Positions 9,819 through 20,536 of a DNA stretch of 64,000 nt are shown in pieces (position 1 is the stretch's first letter; every line of letters begins with the position of its first letter). The stretch comes from Naumovozyma dairenensis CBS 421. Taxonomy: Eukaryota; Ascomycota; Saccharomycetes; Saccharomycetales; Saccharomycetaceae. Both the position numbers and the translations under genes were made by a program. A model generated the notes under the pieces. The model had not been told where the DNA came from. It did not search any database and saw only the letters and a list, made by a program, of their open reading frames with translations. The DNA lies in contig NC_016479.1 of assembly GCF_000227115.2 (NCBI RefSeq), forward strand, positions 248,001 to 312,000, given 5' to 3'.

Positions 9819-11265
9819 CCTACCTGGCACTGGGCACCTGGGCAAGTGACAGTGTGTCGCACACAGTAGTGAACACGCTCAATGGTTACTTATTATATAA
9901 GAGGAAGCACTCGAAGGTTGTCTACTCAACAGTTCTTGAAGGAAAAAAATATAACGTCGTGCTCTTCCAAAAATGTGCACCCTACGTATCACAAAAAACC
10001 ACTACGAACTTACATTTTTCATAGGCTATATATATATGTAGTGTATTTTGGTATATATATATGTTAAGAGTATAAAACTAACAGAGATTAGGTATAAAAT
10101 GGAAAGGATGGGGAGGCCAGGTTATTAGTAAATATGACCACTTGCTAGCATTGCAACCATTATACCACTCCTTGTATAATAGAAACTATAAATAAAAATA
10201 TACCTGATTGTTCTCTTGCTTGGATGAGTCCCGTAGAATTACCTATCGTATGCTTATTACATTGTATCTTACGTTAGACACACATTGTAGGCTCAGTAGT
10301 ATTATCAATATTAACACTGTCAGAAAGCAACTATCCATAATCATTCGAATGTTACTGGAAATATAACTCCCATGTTTCAAATGACAATGACACTACTATA
10401 CCTCATAATTTAGATATCAAAAACTTGGGGATGCATTTTCGTTTGAAGATGAACTTGCTTTTTTTTTTTCGACTTATTTGATTTTTACAACCAACCTTAC
10501 TTTATTTGGCCTTTTTTTGCCTTACATTCCTTGGGTTCACAAAACGACTTAATAATGATCACCTTTTTCTGTAGATACAGAGGTTTCCTTCCTCTTTTGT
10601 AGTCCGCAGGTGATTATTTTTTCTATTGTCACCCTAGTACCAATTCATATCACCAACTATGTATAATTAATGCCATATGTGTTTATATATAAAAATATAT
10701 GGATCATTATTATGTCATTACATCCAAACTCTTTGTGGCGCAACCTGCAGAGCCGAAAACACCCACTAATGCTGTTTATTTAATGTTACGCGCTTAGGAT
10801 GAAACCCCGATTTTTTTATTCTTTCTCCAGCTGACAGTCCGTCCCACAACTATACTGGCTAGTAGTACGTAACGTAATTTGACATTTGATATTGGAATTA
10901 GCAAGTATATCTTTAAGCCTGCTCTAAAGAATGAGTCCTGTCCTTAACATCTAACAGTTTAAAGAACGTTTTCAAAGTCATCCTTTTAGCTAACTTGAAA
11001 CATACAAATAGTCTACTACTATTATTTCGCATAACTTGTAAAGGGCCGGTCAATAGGAAAAATAATAGCGTCACCAATGAAGTAGTCATTTTTTGGAACC
11101 TCCATAACGCAAATGAAGACAAAAACGACAAACGCGATTTCCAAGCAATGCGACAAGACGAAGAGATCAAACATATGGTTGAAGGGCTAGGGAAAAGCAG
11201 TCGTAGAAAAAGGTGTGAGGAAATCTTCGAGAAAGGTATCGTTATATGCTTTAGAGAAAAAATAA
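9819..11265. other. Spacer between the HSP42 promoter and a decayed reading frame
   Basis: This is AT-rich intergenic sequence with (TA)n runs near 10027-10062. Several open frames under 95 codons occur on both strands, but none resembles a known protein or has a conserved neighbour relationship. I see no further gene. Confidence 0.4.
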
Positions 11266-11713
11266 GGCGGCTATAGGCTGCACAATAGACCAGGAACTTG
11301 CCAGTCGGAATACCCGATATTCATACATAACAGATTACCTGGAAAGATTAGTTATATGTGTGATGATCTTATAGATATAGATACCGCGATAGATTATTTG
11401 AGAGGTTTCTACGAAGTCGAACATAAAGAACCAAATCTGTGGGCGGACTACGTAATCATTATTGGATTCATGGGTCTCTTTTTTTGGCTGGCAACTTGCG
11501 TTTTTAATACTATTGTGGTCATATAAGGAAGAAGGTGCGATGTTCTATCCTCCATATTTTGCATTCATATTTGTTACTATGATCATATTTCCTGATTACA
11601 AGACGGCCATTAAAAACCAGCTAATTTCTGAGGATAAGTTTCTTTCCCTTATGTCCTGGATGAAATGTTCCCTGAAAGTTTACCTTTCAAGTCTACTTTT
11701 GCCATTAATATAA
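11266..11713 (+). pseudogene. Broken reading frame for a small membrane protein, unassigned
   Basis: One frame is open from 11266, with an ATG at 11356. It encodes an acidic stretch (DDLIDIDTAIDYLRGFYEVE) and then a hydrophobic segment, and it stops at about 11524. A second frame, in phase if one T is removed from the T7 run near 11479-11485, continues the hydrophobic segment. It adds a second one (MFYPPYFAFIFVTMIIF) and a basic tail, ending at 11713. Joined, this would be a protein of about 120 residues from the ATG with two membrane segments. By eye the two-helix layout recalls the yeast DUP240/COS families, but I cannot confirm that. It could be a gene relic or an intact gene with a homopolymer error. 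Confidence 0.35.
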
Positions 11714-12801
11714 TATGTTTTCTACGTTATCTTACAACAGAGAGAACGATTATATAATATTCTTAGCTTCTTCCGAACCTTCGTCATAAACTTAGTTGTC
11801 TCTTTTTATGGATGTTTCATGTCATTCATCGAAATTTTCATTGTTTCTGTTAAGGGATATCATTGATTTAATCTCTTTTTTTTCAATTAATTATAGCTCT
11901 TAGGAAATCTTAAATGATTGGATAAACTGAACCACGACAGCATTATCCATATGAATCTTTATAGAAAAAAACTACACCCGGCTAAATATATTTACCATAC
12001 TTGGTCTATTTGAACGTTGTATTCGCATCTATTAAGGTAGATACTGTGAGGTTGATTTAGTAGCTCAAAACTATACCTTAGTTAATAGACTTAAGGATGG
12101 AATAGTATACGCTGAATACTAGTTGTACCCTGATCAAGGAAATCGAGGATCATAAACTACCGGCATCATGCGACAATGACCTTATTTGGACATACTATGC
12201 TACCACACGTTGAGTTTGACGATCCTTTCAAGAACTATTAATGATAACTTTCCAGTTGAAGCTACTTCAGACAGCATTACCAATCTTAGAACCCTTTAGG
12301 TATCCTTATCCTATTATTATCCTATTATTATCCTATCTGCTTATCAAATAACCTGCCTATAAAACTACATTTATATGTATTATACCTGAACGTACTAATT
12401 GTTGTTACGGCGAATCTGAAACATATGCACCACACAAAGATGAAACAAAGAAATAGGTATAACTATATAAAAGGAAACAAGAAACAGATCGAGAAAGAAA
12501 TCCTGACGTCTAAAAGGAGAATATATTTAGACTTATTGAAGCATGTCTAATACTAATTTAAAGTATCCAAAATTCACTTCTCCAATGGAACAAGATTAAT
12601 AGATGACCCTGAACTATAAATAAGAAGTGAATCACATCTAACAGATAGGACTTTCGAATTTATCAAATAATAAGCTCTCCTTAATAACAGGTTCTATTGG
12701 GAATTGAACGGTATATTGATCAAGCAGTTCCAAAGACACAGCTGGAAGGTTCGGCGTGTAGCTATCAAATCCCCTGTAAAACCTAAAAAACGTAAATGTT
12801 C
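11714..12801. other. Spacer upstream of tRNA-Gln
   Basis: The spacer is AT-rich, with a short tandem repeat of TATCCTATTA type near 12300-12335. Positions immediately upstream of tRNA genes often hold Ty long terminal repeats, but I could not find paired TG...CA ends with a 5-bp duplication. No gene was recognised. Confidence 0.35.
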
Positions 12802-12873
12802 GGTCCTATAGTGTAGTGGTTATCACTTTCGGTTTTGATCCGGACAACCCCGGTTCGAATCCGGGTAGGACCT
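12802..12873 (+). tRNA. tRNA-Gln (anticodon UUG)
   Basis: A 72-nt gene without intron, matching yeast tRNA-Gln. The acceptor arms GGTCCTA and TAGGACC pair, and the discriminator is T. The anticodon stem TTCGG/CCGGA encloses the loop TTTTGAT with anticodon TTG. The T arm contains GGTTCGAATCC, which doubles as the internal B box. A T7 run follows directly as the RNA polymerase III terminator. It reads CAA codons, which are abundant in SUP35 next door. Confidence 0.97.
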
Positions 12874-13460
12874 TTTTTTCTTTTTTCCCTATTTTTAATA
12901 ATTTTTTTGTCAAGACTGGAATAGCAAAAAATCTAGTATATATATATACATATTTTAAATATTCTTTTAATATTATTAATATGGATATTACATATAGAAG
13001 ATTCTTGTCTTTTATATGATTGTTACTTAATTCATTATTGTAGACAATGTTGTTTTCTTTTTCTTGTTGCCGTGTGTTAATGGTGAGAATCTCGGATAAA
13101 TTCAGAAAATATGGTGAAACGTGTATGTAGCCTATGTACGTACGTAGTTAAAATAAACATTAACCTCACCTTAGGCGCAGCGCTATATATGAAATTCAAA
13201 ATAAAGTAAACCTCTTTACATCAGTTTTATATCTTCACGTAACATACGTATTTATCTACAACGCTATACTCTACATTACTAAGGCAATTACTGCATTGCT
13301 TATCCGGATTAATCAGAGGCTGCTATATTTTAGCAATACCCGAATCATTCTAGCCTCCTTTCAAGAACCTGTATAAAACTTTAATCTCTGGAGAATTCAT
13401 CGTTTTCTGATATAAATATTAGTGAACGAAGATTAATTGATATACATATAGCTTGACACA
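12874..13460. promoter_or_regulatory. tRNA-Gln terminator and SEC7 upstream region
   Basis: The T-rich Pol III terminator comes first. AT-rich sequence follows, with a TACGTACG motif near 13136-13146 and poly(AT) near 12940. The SEC7 promoter must lie here; no specific site could be assigned. Confidence 0.4.
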
Positions 13461-16400
13461 ATGCCCAGTCAAGAACAAGATCCTGAAGGAACTCCACAAT
13501 TAAAGCCAACTCATTCTCATGCTTCTGCAACCTCAAGCAATATTGAGACATCTCAAAATGTTACTGTTGAAGTAGATCAACCAGATATAGGAGAGGATGA
13601 GCCATCAACAAATGAACCACCAAGTGAGCGACTAGCAACTCCTGATGATGATGCTATTAGCAGCGAATTGAGTGATGTTGATATTTCCAGTGGTCATGAA
13701 GCTATCGATATGTCCAATACCCATAATAATGATGACGAAACGGAACAAGTCGGCGATGAATCGCCGCTCTCTAGAGATGATGCCACTGAAGAAAATGTTA
13801 CTCCTCCCAATGAACAAGTAGATGACGTTGATATTTCAAGTGCTCATGAATCAGAAAATGAGGTTAACAACAACCAGGGGGAAGAGGCCCATAATGTAGA
13901 GCAATTGGCAGAAAATGAAACACAACAGGAAGATACTACCGTTACAGCGGAAGTAGAATCACAAGTGGAAACACCTTCGATTCAAATATCTGAACCTGCA
14001 ACCGAACAAGATTCAGTAATCCAGTCATCTTTACAAACCGATAGACCTGCAGTCTCACATACAAGAAATGCATCTATATTATCTTCAAACACAATCAATG
14101 CAAATGCTAAGTCCACCATAGCATTAGTGAAAACTACGTTAGAGGCAATAATGAAAGAAAAAAGTATGAAGAAATATCCAAACGCGCAAAAAATCATTGA
14201 AAGAACTATCGCAAGGCTTGATGAAGAAGCTGCGCAAACAGAATTACAATCAATTGACTCAATCTTAATTTTTGAAGCTTTAAGAGCTGCCTGTAGAACA
14301 AAATCATCTAAAATCAAAATAAAAGCATTGGATTGTTTGTCAAAATTATTCTCATTTAGAGCTCTAGATGAAAGTGTCTTAATAAATTTACCTGATTCTT
14401 TAGCTTCAGATGTTCAAACCCAAGATGATGCAAATAATGGTATCACTCCTCCACCTAAACAAAAGCTAATCGAAGCTGCTATAGATACTATTGCTGAGTG
14501 TTTCGAAGGTGAAGGTACTAATGAAAAAGTTGAATTACAAATAATTAGATCCTTATCAAGTTGTATCTTGGCTGAAGATAGTACCTCTTTATGTCATGGT
14601 GTCTCATTACTAAAAGCAATAAGAACCATATATAACGCATTTGTGTTTTCATTAAATCCTTCAAATCAAGGCATTGCCCAAGCTACGTTAACTCAGGTAA
14701 TCAGTTATGTTTTCGATAGAATTGATATAAAGGCTTTAGAAAACCAAAATTCCACCAAAATATCGAATAAAGATAATACTGGCGTATTAGAAAAGGAAGA
14801 AAATAATGTTCCTTTGACTTTGGAAAATATCAATAAATTAAATGATGCGGCAGAAAATGGGAATGATTTAAAAGATACAGAAGATCTTGAACCAGAAAAT
14901 AAAGAAACATTGGATATTAATACTAGTCAAGATTTAGCTATCAAGGATGCATTCTTAGTGTTCCGGACTATGGCAAAAATTTGTGCAAAGCAATTAGAAG
15001 CAGACTTAGACATGAGATCTCATGCAGTCAGAGCTAAATTACTATCGTTACACATTATTTATTCTATCATAAAGGATCATATTGACTTGTTTTTGTCTCC
15101 TTATGTTTATTTTCATGGAAAAGAAAGTTCAACATTATTAGAGTCTGTTAGACAATTCTTATGTCTTTCATTAACTCGTAACGCTGCATCTCCAATTTCA
15201 CCTGTTTTCGAGATTACAGCTGAAATCATGTGGTTATTGATAGCGAACTTAAGAGCGGAATTTAGGAGAGAAATACCTGTTTTTCTAACAGAGATATATT
15301 TCCCAATTACAGAATTGAAAACTTCAACATCACAGCAAAAAAGATATTTCTTAAGTATAATTCAAAGAATCTGTAATGACCCAAGAACTTTGATTGAATT
15401 CTATTTAAATTACGATTGTAACCCAGGTATGCCCAATATAATGGAAATGATCGTAGACTATTTGACAAGATTGACATTAACTAGAGTAGAAATAACGCCT
15501 ACACAACGATCATATTATGAAGATCAATTATCAAAACCTTTAGCAACTTATAACTTAGGCCAATTACCACTCTTAACCACATCCAATATAGCGTCAAGTA
15601 CAGACCAAGGTCAAGCTGCTTTATATTTTCCATTAGAGTTCGCCCTTAAGATGACATCTTTGAATTGTATAGTATCGGTATTACGATCATTAAATTCATG
15701 GGCACACAAAGCTTTAAATCCTATTATTAATAGTAACACTAACAATAATAACCTAAACAGTACAGGTGATGCAAACACTATTACAGCATCACGTTCTAAT
15801 AACTCCTTGGCCATTTCTTCCGTGCAAGATATGAATTCAAATATCAATATTGGGGATGAAGAAAATAAATCAATCTTTAGTCAAAATCAAAGTGATGATC
15901 CAACTCAATTTGAAAATTTGAAATTAAGGAAAACTCAATTGTCTGATTGTATTGCTGTCTTTAATAGCAAACCGAAAAAGGCGATCCCACTCTTACTTCA
16001 AAAGGGATTCATAAAAGACGATTCTCCTAAAGAAATCGCTAAATGGTTATTAAATACTGATGGTTTAGATTTAGCAGTTGTAGGTGATTTTCTAGGTGAA
16101 GGGGATGAAAAAAATATTGCCGTTATGCATGCTTTTGTTGATGAAATGGATTTTACCGGATTATCTATTGTAGATGGTCTAAGAGAGTTCCTTCAAGAAT
16201 TTAGACTTCCAGGTGAAGGTCAAAAAATTGATAGATTTATGTTAAAATTTGCAGAAAGATATGTTGATCAAAATCCCGGTATGTTTTCGAAAGCTGATAC
16301 TGCCTACGTGTTATCATATTCCTTGATCATGTTGAATACTGATTTACACTCTTCGCAAGTTAAGAATCGAATGACTTTGAATGACTTCTTAGAAAATAAT

Positions 16401-19400
16401 GAAGGTATAGATAATGGTAATGACTTACCTCGTGACTTTTTGGTAGGTTTATATAATGAAATTGCAAACAATGAAATTAAATTGTTATCTGAACAACATG
16501 ATGCGCTTTTAGCTGATGGTAAGGGAACAGTTGAAGCTGCTCCATCATTTAGTTTATTTGGCTACAGGGATTATAACAGAGAAGCATATATGCAAGTCTC
16601 CAAGCAAATTGCTTCCAAAACGGAACTTGTATTCAAGAATCTGAATGAATCTAAAGACAAAACTACAGATGATATTTATTATGCAGCATCTCATGTTGAA
16701 CATGTAAGCTCTATTTTTGAAAATCTTTGGATGTCATTTTTGGCAGCATTAACACCACCCTTTAAAGAGTACGATGAAGTTGAAACCACAAATAAATGTT
16801 TAGAAGGTTTGAAACTTTCAATCAGAATCGCTTCTATCTTTAGTATATCAGATGCTAGAACTTCATTTATTGGTGCACTGGTTCAATTTTGTAATTTGCA
16901 AAATGTAGACGAAATCAAAATGAAGAATATCAACGCGATGGTAATCTTATTAGAAGTTTCCTTATCTGAAGGTAACTATTTGAAGGAATCTTGGACTGAT
17001 GTGTTATTTGTTGTTTCTCAATTAGAGAGATTACAATTGATTTCCAAGGGTATTGATAGAGAAACTGTTCCTGATGTAGCACAAGCTCGTTTGGCTAATC
17101 CAAGACAATCTTTTGACTCAACAAGGTCTACCGCTGTAGCACCTTCAATTTTCGATCTCTGGGGTAAAAAGGCAACTCCAACTGAACTAGCTCAAGAAAA
17201 ACACCACAATCAAACTCTTTCACCAGATATCTCAAAATTTATTTCTTCAAGTGATTTAGTTGTATTAATGGATAATATTTTCACTAAAAGTTCTGAACTT
17301 ACAGGTAGTGCTATTGTTGACTTCATTAAGGCTTTAACGCACGTATCTCTAGATGAAATTGAATCTTCTCAAAATGCTTCCACTCCCAGAATGTTTTCTT
17401 TACAAAAGATGGTGGATGTTTGTTATTATAATATGGATCGTATTAAGTTGGAATGGACCCCAATATGGACAATCATGGGTAATGCCTTTAATAAAATTGC
17501 CACTAATCCAAATTTGGCGGTAGTGTTTTTTGCTATTGATTCATTGCGTCAATTATCTATGAGATTTTTAGATATCGAAGAATTGACCGGGTTCGAATTT
17601 CAACATGATTTCTTAAAACCGTTTGAATATACCGTACAAAATACCACTAATGTAGAAGTTCAAGAAATGATTATTGAATGTTATCGTAATTTTATTCTAA
17701 CTAAGTCTGAGAAGATTAAATCTGGTTGGAAAACTATCTTAGAATCATTACAATTCACTGCACAATCAAAATCAGAATCTATTGTGAAAAAAACTCAAGA
17801 ATTAATAAGTAATGATATCATCCCTGATCATTTTGAAAGTGTATTTTGTCAAGATAATGCATTTGCAGAATTGGTCACTGTCTTCAAAGAAATCACTAAG
17901 AATAAAAAATTCCAAAAATTGGCTTTACATGCTTTGGAATCATTGAAAAAAATGACCCAAAAGATTGCCAAGATTTGTTTTGACGACAAAGATGAAACTT
18001 TACTACATGGTAAAGATATCTTCCAGGATGTTTGGTTCCCCATGCTCTTTTGCTTTAATGATACCATCATGACTGCTGAAGATTTAGAGGTTAGATCTCG
18101 TGCTTTGAATTATATGTTTGATGCACTAGTTGCATATGGGGGTGAATTTGATGATCAATTTTGGGAAAATATCTGTACAAGATTGTTGTTTCCAATTTTT
18201 GGTGTTCTTTCAAAACATTGGGAAGTTAATCAATTCAATAGTCATGATGATTTAAGTGTATGGTTATCTACTACTCTAATCCAAGCTTTAAGAAATTTAA
18301 TTGCATTATTTACACATTATTTTGAATCATTGAATAGAATGCTCGATGGATTCCTAGGATTATTAGTCTCATGTATTTGTCAAGAAAATGATACTATTGC
18401 AAGAATTGGTAGATCATGTTTACAACAATTGATTCTTCAAAATGTTACTAAATTTAATGAAGAGCATTGGGAACATATTGGTGATGTTTTCAAGAGATTA
18501 TTCGAATTAACGACAGCATCTGAATTGTTTGATTACGATCCATTACATCAAGGTAGGAGAAGATCAATTCTTCATAAAAAGATTATCGCACCACCATTAA
18601 AATCCGAAAATAATAATAACAGTGACGTTACAAAGAAACACTACATGAACGATGCTAATGTTAAAAGTACGGATTCGGAAATAAATAATACCGTGGAAAG
18701 GGCCCAAAAAGAGGAAGCTAGTGAAGATGTCGGTAATGAAATTCCGGATGTTGAAAGTAATTCTACACCAGCTGAGAGTAATAGTAGTACAAAAGCAATG
18801 ATAACACCGAGAGAGACAAGTCCAGTTACTGCTGAAGACAACGGTTCCACAGCCATGAACTCAAGTACTATGGCAAAGACCAAACTCATGGATATTCAAC
18901 CAGGACCAGATGCCATGCGTCGTAGAATTAGTGTTAAGAATTCCATTGTGGTGAAATGTGTCTTACAATTATTAATGATTGAATTAATCAGTGAATTGTT
19001 TGAAAATGAGGAATTTTCTCGTTGCATTCCATATAAGCAATCCATGCGGATGCTAGGATTATTAGAGAGCTCGTATGAATTCTCTCGTGATTTCAATGAA
19101 GATTATGGTTTAAGAACACGTCTTGTTGAAGCCCGTGTTGTTGATAAGATACCTAATCTATTGAAACAAGAAACTAGTTCCGCGGCAGTCCTCATTGATA
19201 TTATGTTTAAATTGTACTTGAATGATGATGAAAAGAAAAGTGAATTATTGTTGCGTTTAGTGAATGTCTGTACAAATGTTGTTGAAGGATATGTTTCGTT
19301 AGATGATAGAACGATGGAGAGAAGTATAAATTCATGGCGCCCAGTTATTGTAGAGATATTGCAAGGATATTATGAATTTGATGATGAAGATTTCAAACAG

Positions 19401-19538
19401 TACTGTTCCTCAATGTACGGGCATATTATGCAAATATTAGAAAAGAGTGTTCCATCTGATTTAAGGCATGCCATGAAGTTATTTTTAACAAGAATAGGAG
19501 AAATCTACGTGTATCCTGGTGATGATGAGACAATTTAA
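13461..19538 (+). CDS. SEC7: Sec7, trans-Golgi Arf guanine-nucleotide exchange factor
   Basis: The 2025-residue protein has the layout of yeast Sec7 (about 2009 residues). An acidic disordered N-terminus (about 1-210) is followed by the DCB-HUS dimerisation and regulatory region. The catalytic Sec7 domain spans about 820-1020. Its invariant catalytic glutamate is E919 in FRLPGEGQKIDR, and the second conserved loop reads AYVLSYSLIMLNTDLHSSQV. HDS helical repeats complete the C-terminus. It activates Arf1/Arf2 at the trans-Golgi for coat recruitment. An additional low-complexity insertion (N/S/T, about 755-800) precedes the catalytic domain. Its partner APL4 (AP-1 gamma) is encoded in the same window but far away. 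Confidence 0.97.
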   Translation: MPSQEQDPEGTPQLKPTHSHASATSSNIETSQNVTVEVDQPDIGEDEPSTNEPPSERLATPDDDAISSELSDVDISSGHEAIDMSNTHNNDDETEQVGDESPLSRDDATEENVTPPNEQVDDVDISSAHESENEVNNNQGEEAHNVEQLAENETQQEDTTVTAEVESQVETPSIQISEPATEQDSVIQSSLQTDRPAVSHTRNASILSSNTINANAKSTIALVKTTLEAIMKEKSMKKYPNAQKIIERTIARLDEEAAQTELQSIDSILIFEALRAACRTKSSKIKIKALDCLSKLFSFRALDESVLINLPDSLASDVQTQDDANNGITPPPKQKLIEAAIDTIAECFEGEGTNEKVELQIIRSLSSCILAEDSTSLCHGVSLLKAIRTIYNAFVFSLNPSNQGIAQATLTQVISYVFDRIDIKALENQNSTKISNKDNTGVLEKEENNVPLTLENINKLNDAAENGNDLKDTEDLEPENKETLDINTSQDLAIKDAFLVFRTMAKICAKQLEADLDMRSHAVRAKLLSLHIIYSIIKDHIDLFLSPYVYFHGKESSTLLESVRQFLCLSLTRNAASPISPVFEITAEIMWLLIANLRAEFRREIPVFLTEIYFPITELKTSTSQQKRYFLSIIQRICNDPRTLIEFYLNYDCNPGMPNIMEMIVDYLTRLTLTRVEITPTQRSYYEDQLSKPLATYNLGQLPLLTTSNIASSTDQGQAALYFPLEFALKMTSLNCIVSVLRSLNSWAHKALNPIINSNTNNNNLNSTGDANTITASRSNNSLAISSVQDMNSNINIGDEENKSIFSQNQSDDPTQFENLKLRKTQLSDCIAVFNSKPKKAIPLLLQKGFIKDDSPKEIAKWLLNTDGLDLAVVGDFLGEGDEKNIAVMHAFVDEMDFTGLSIVDGLREFLQEFRLPGEGQKIDRFMLKFAERYVDQNPGMFSKADTAYVLSYSLIMLNTDLHSSQVKNRMTLNDFLENNEGIDNGNDLPRDFLVGLYNEIANNEIKLLSEQHDALLADGKGTVEAAPSFSLFGYRDYNREAYMQVSKQIASKTELVFKNLNESKDKTTDDIYYAASHVEHVSSIFENLWMSFLAALTPPFKEYDEVETTNKCLEGLKLSIRIASIFSISDARTSFIGALVQFCNLQNVDEIKMKNINAMVILLEVSLSEGNYLKESWTDVLFVVSQLERLQLISKGIDRETVPDVAQARLANPRQSFDSTRSTAVAPSIFDLWGKKATPTELAQEKHHNQTLSPDISKFISSSDLVVLMDNIFTKSSELTGSAIVDFIKALTHVSLDEIESSQNASTPRMFSLQKMVDVCYYNMDRIKLEWTPIWTIMGNAFNKIATNPNLAVVFFAIDSLRQLSMRFLDIEELTGFEFQHDFLKPFEYTVQNTTNVEVQEMIIECYRNFILTKSEKIKSGWKTILESLQFTAQSKSESIVKKTQELISNDIIPDHFESVFCQDNAFAELVTVFKEITKNKKFQKLALHALESLKKMTQKIAKICFDDKDETLLHGKDIFQDVWFPMLFCFNDTIMTAEDLEVRSRALNYMFDALVAYGGEFDDQFWENICTRLLFPIFGVLSKHWEVNQFNSHDDLSVWLSTTLIQALRNLIALFTHYFESLNRMLDGFLGLLVSCICQENDTIARIGRSCLQQLILQNVTKFNEEHWEHIGDVFKRLFELTTASELFDYDPLHQGRRRSILHKKIIAPPLKSENNNNSDVTKKHYMNDANVKSTDSEINNTVERAQKEEASEDVGNEIPDVESNSTPAESNSSTKAMITPRETSPVTAEDNGSTAMNSSTMAKTKLMDIQPGPDAMRRRISVKNSIVVKCVLQLLMIELISELFENEEFSRCIPYKQSMRMLGLLESSYEFSRDFNEDYGLRTRLVEARVVDKIPNLLKQETSSAAVLIDIMFKLYLNDDEKKSELLLRLVNVCTNVVEGYVSLDDRTMERSINSWRPVIVEILQGYYEFDDEDFKQYCSSMYGHIMQILEKSVPSDLRHAMKLFLTRIGEIYVYPGDDETI

Positions 19539-20536
19539 CCAAAATGTGGTGCTATATTGAAATATATATATGTAGAATAGAGTTTCCCTATGTAGGTATA
19601 TAGTATTTGTTTTCAATGCAAAGGGAATGATAATAACAAAGAAAAAAAACGTCAGTGACGTGGTTTATAGATGAGAATACCCGTCACTCGAGTTGGAACT
19701 GTTTTTGTCACGTGCCATTCTCCATTCCCTCTTTTCGCGTCGTTTCCCGGAACTCGGTCTTTGGTCCGCAAGTCCCGAGGCCCGGGCCTTTACCGGTGTT
19801 TACGGTCGCGTTGCTGGGTCATGCGTAATCCTTCCAGGGCATACTTTTGTGGTCTAAAGGGTTTGGGATTCCAAAATTAAGCAAATAGAGCAAAAATGAA
19901 CGGGCCCTAAACTCTCAAATAAACCTACAACTGTAAGTTTGGGAGCTGTACAGGGTAAGAGCCTGGTAAAGAGTTTATTTAGACTATAGGGGTACAAAGC
20001 TCCTACAGTATCAACCTTTAGGGTTTTGTGTAAAACTCCTCGAGGAAAAATTCCCATGGAACCCTGCTGTTACTGACTCTGTACTGCACTGCACTGTACT
20101 CACTGTTGTTGTCATTTCTTCAAATCCAAACGATTTTGTTTTGTTCAACAGAAAAATGTCACATGCTTGACGTAGTGATTATTTTTGATGAGTTTATCAG
20201 CTGAATATTAGGATTAGGACTCAATTATAGCAACAACAAAGAAGCAAAACCGATTTAAACTTCATCTTTATTAGCGTTTCCCATTCAAGCTGCAACAGGA
20301 ACGACTGGACTCATATTCTCGGAGATACGCAAGGTAACTTTTCTCGTCAACCTATTAAAGCACTTATCCTCGATCTAGACACTCTTTTATAAGATAAAGG
20401 GACTCATACTTAACGTAACGTAAAGGTTTACTTATTTAATCAATTAAGCAAACCAATTTAACGAGGTTGTTATCACTTCCATCCCTTTCTTATTGCATAT
20501 CATAGAGACTTAACAAAAAAATCAATACAAAAAAAG
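19539..20536. promoter_or_regulatory. ACS2 promoter region and rearrangement point
   Basis: This 998-bp spacer separates SEC7 from ACS2, which are on different chromosomes in S. cerevisiae. It contains a GC-rich block (19660-19860) with a CACGTG E-box at 19709-19714 and a 12-bp palindrome AGGCCCGGGCCT at 19778-19789. A CACATG at 20160-20165 resembles the core of the Ino2/Ino4 element reported for S. cerevisiae ACS2. No gene was seen. Confidence 0.45.

Noticed and set aside
10110..10175. tRNA-like fragment on the minus strand (GGTATAATGGTTGCAATGC)
   Set aside because: It resembles a D arm, but no acceptor pairing, anticodon arm or T arm with TTCGA follows.
12300..12800. Possible Ty long terminal repeat upstream of tRNA-Gln
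   Set aside because: The position is typical, but I could not find matching TG/CA ends, a 5-bp duplication or coding remnants.
19708..20166. Centromere element I-like sequences (GTCACATG, TCACGTG)
   Set aside because: No 80-bp AT-rich stretch followed by a CDEIII-like TTCCGAA box lies next to them, and the flanks are ordinary promoter DNA.
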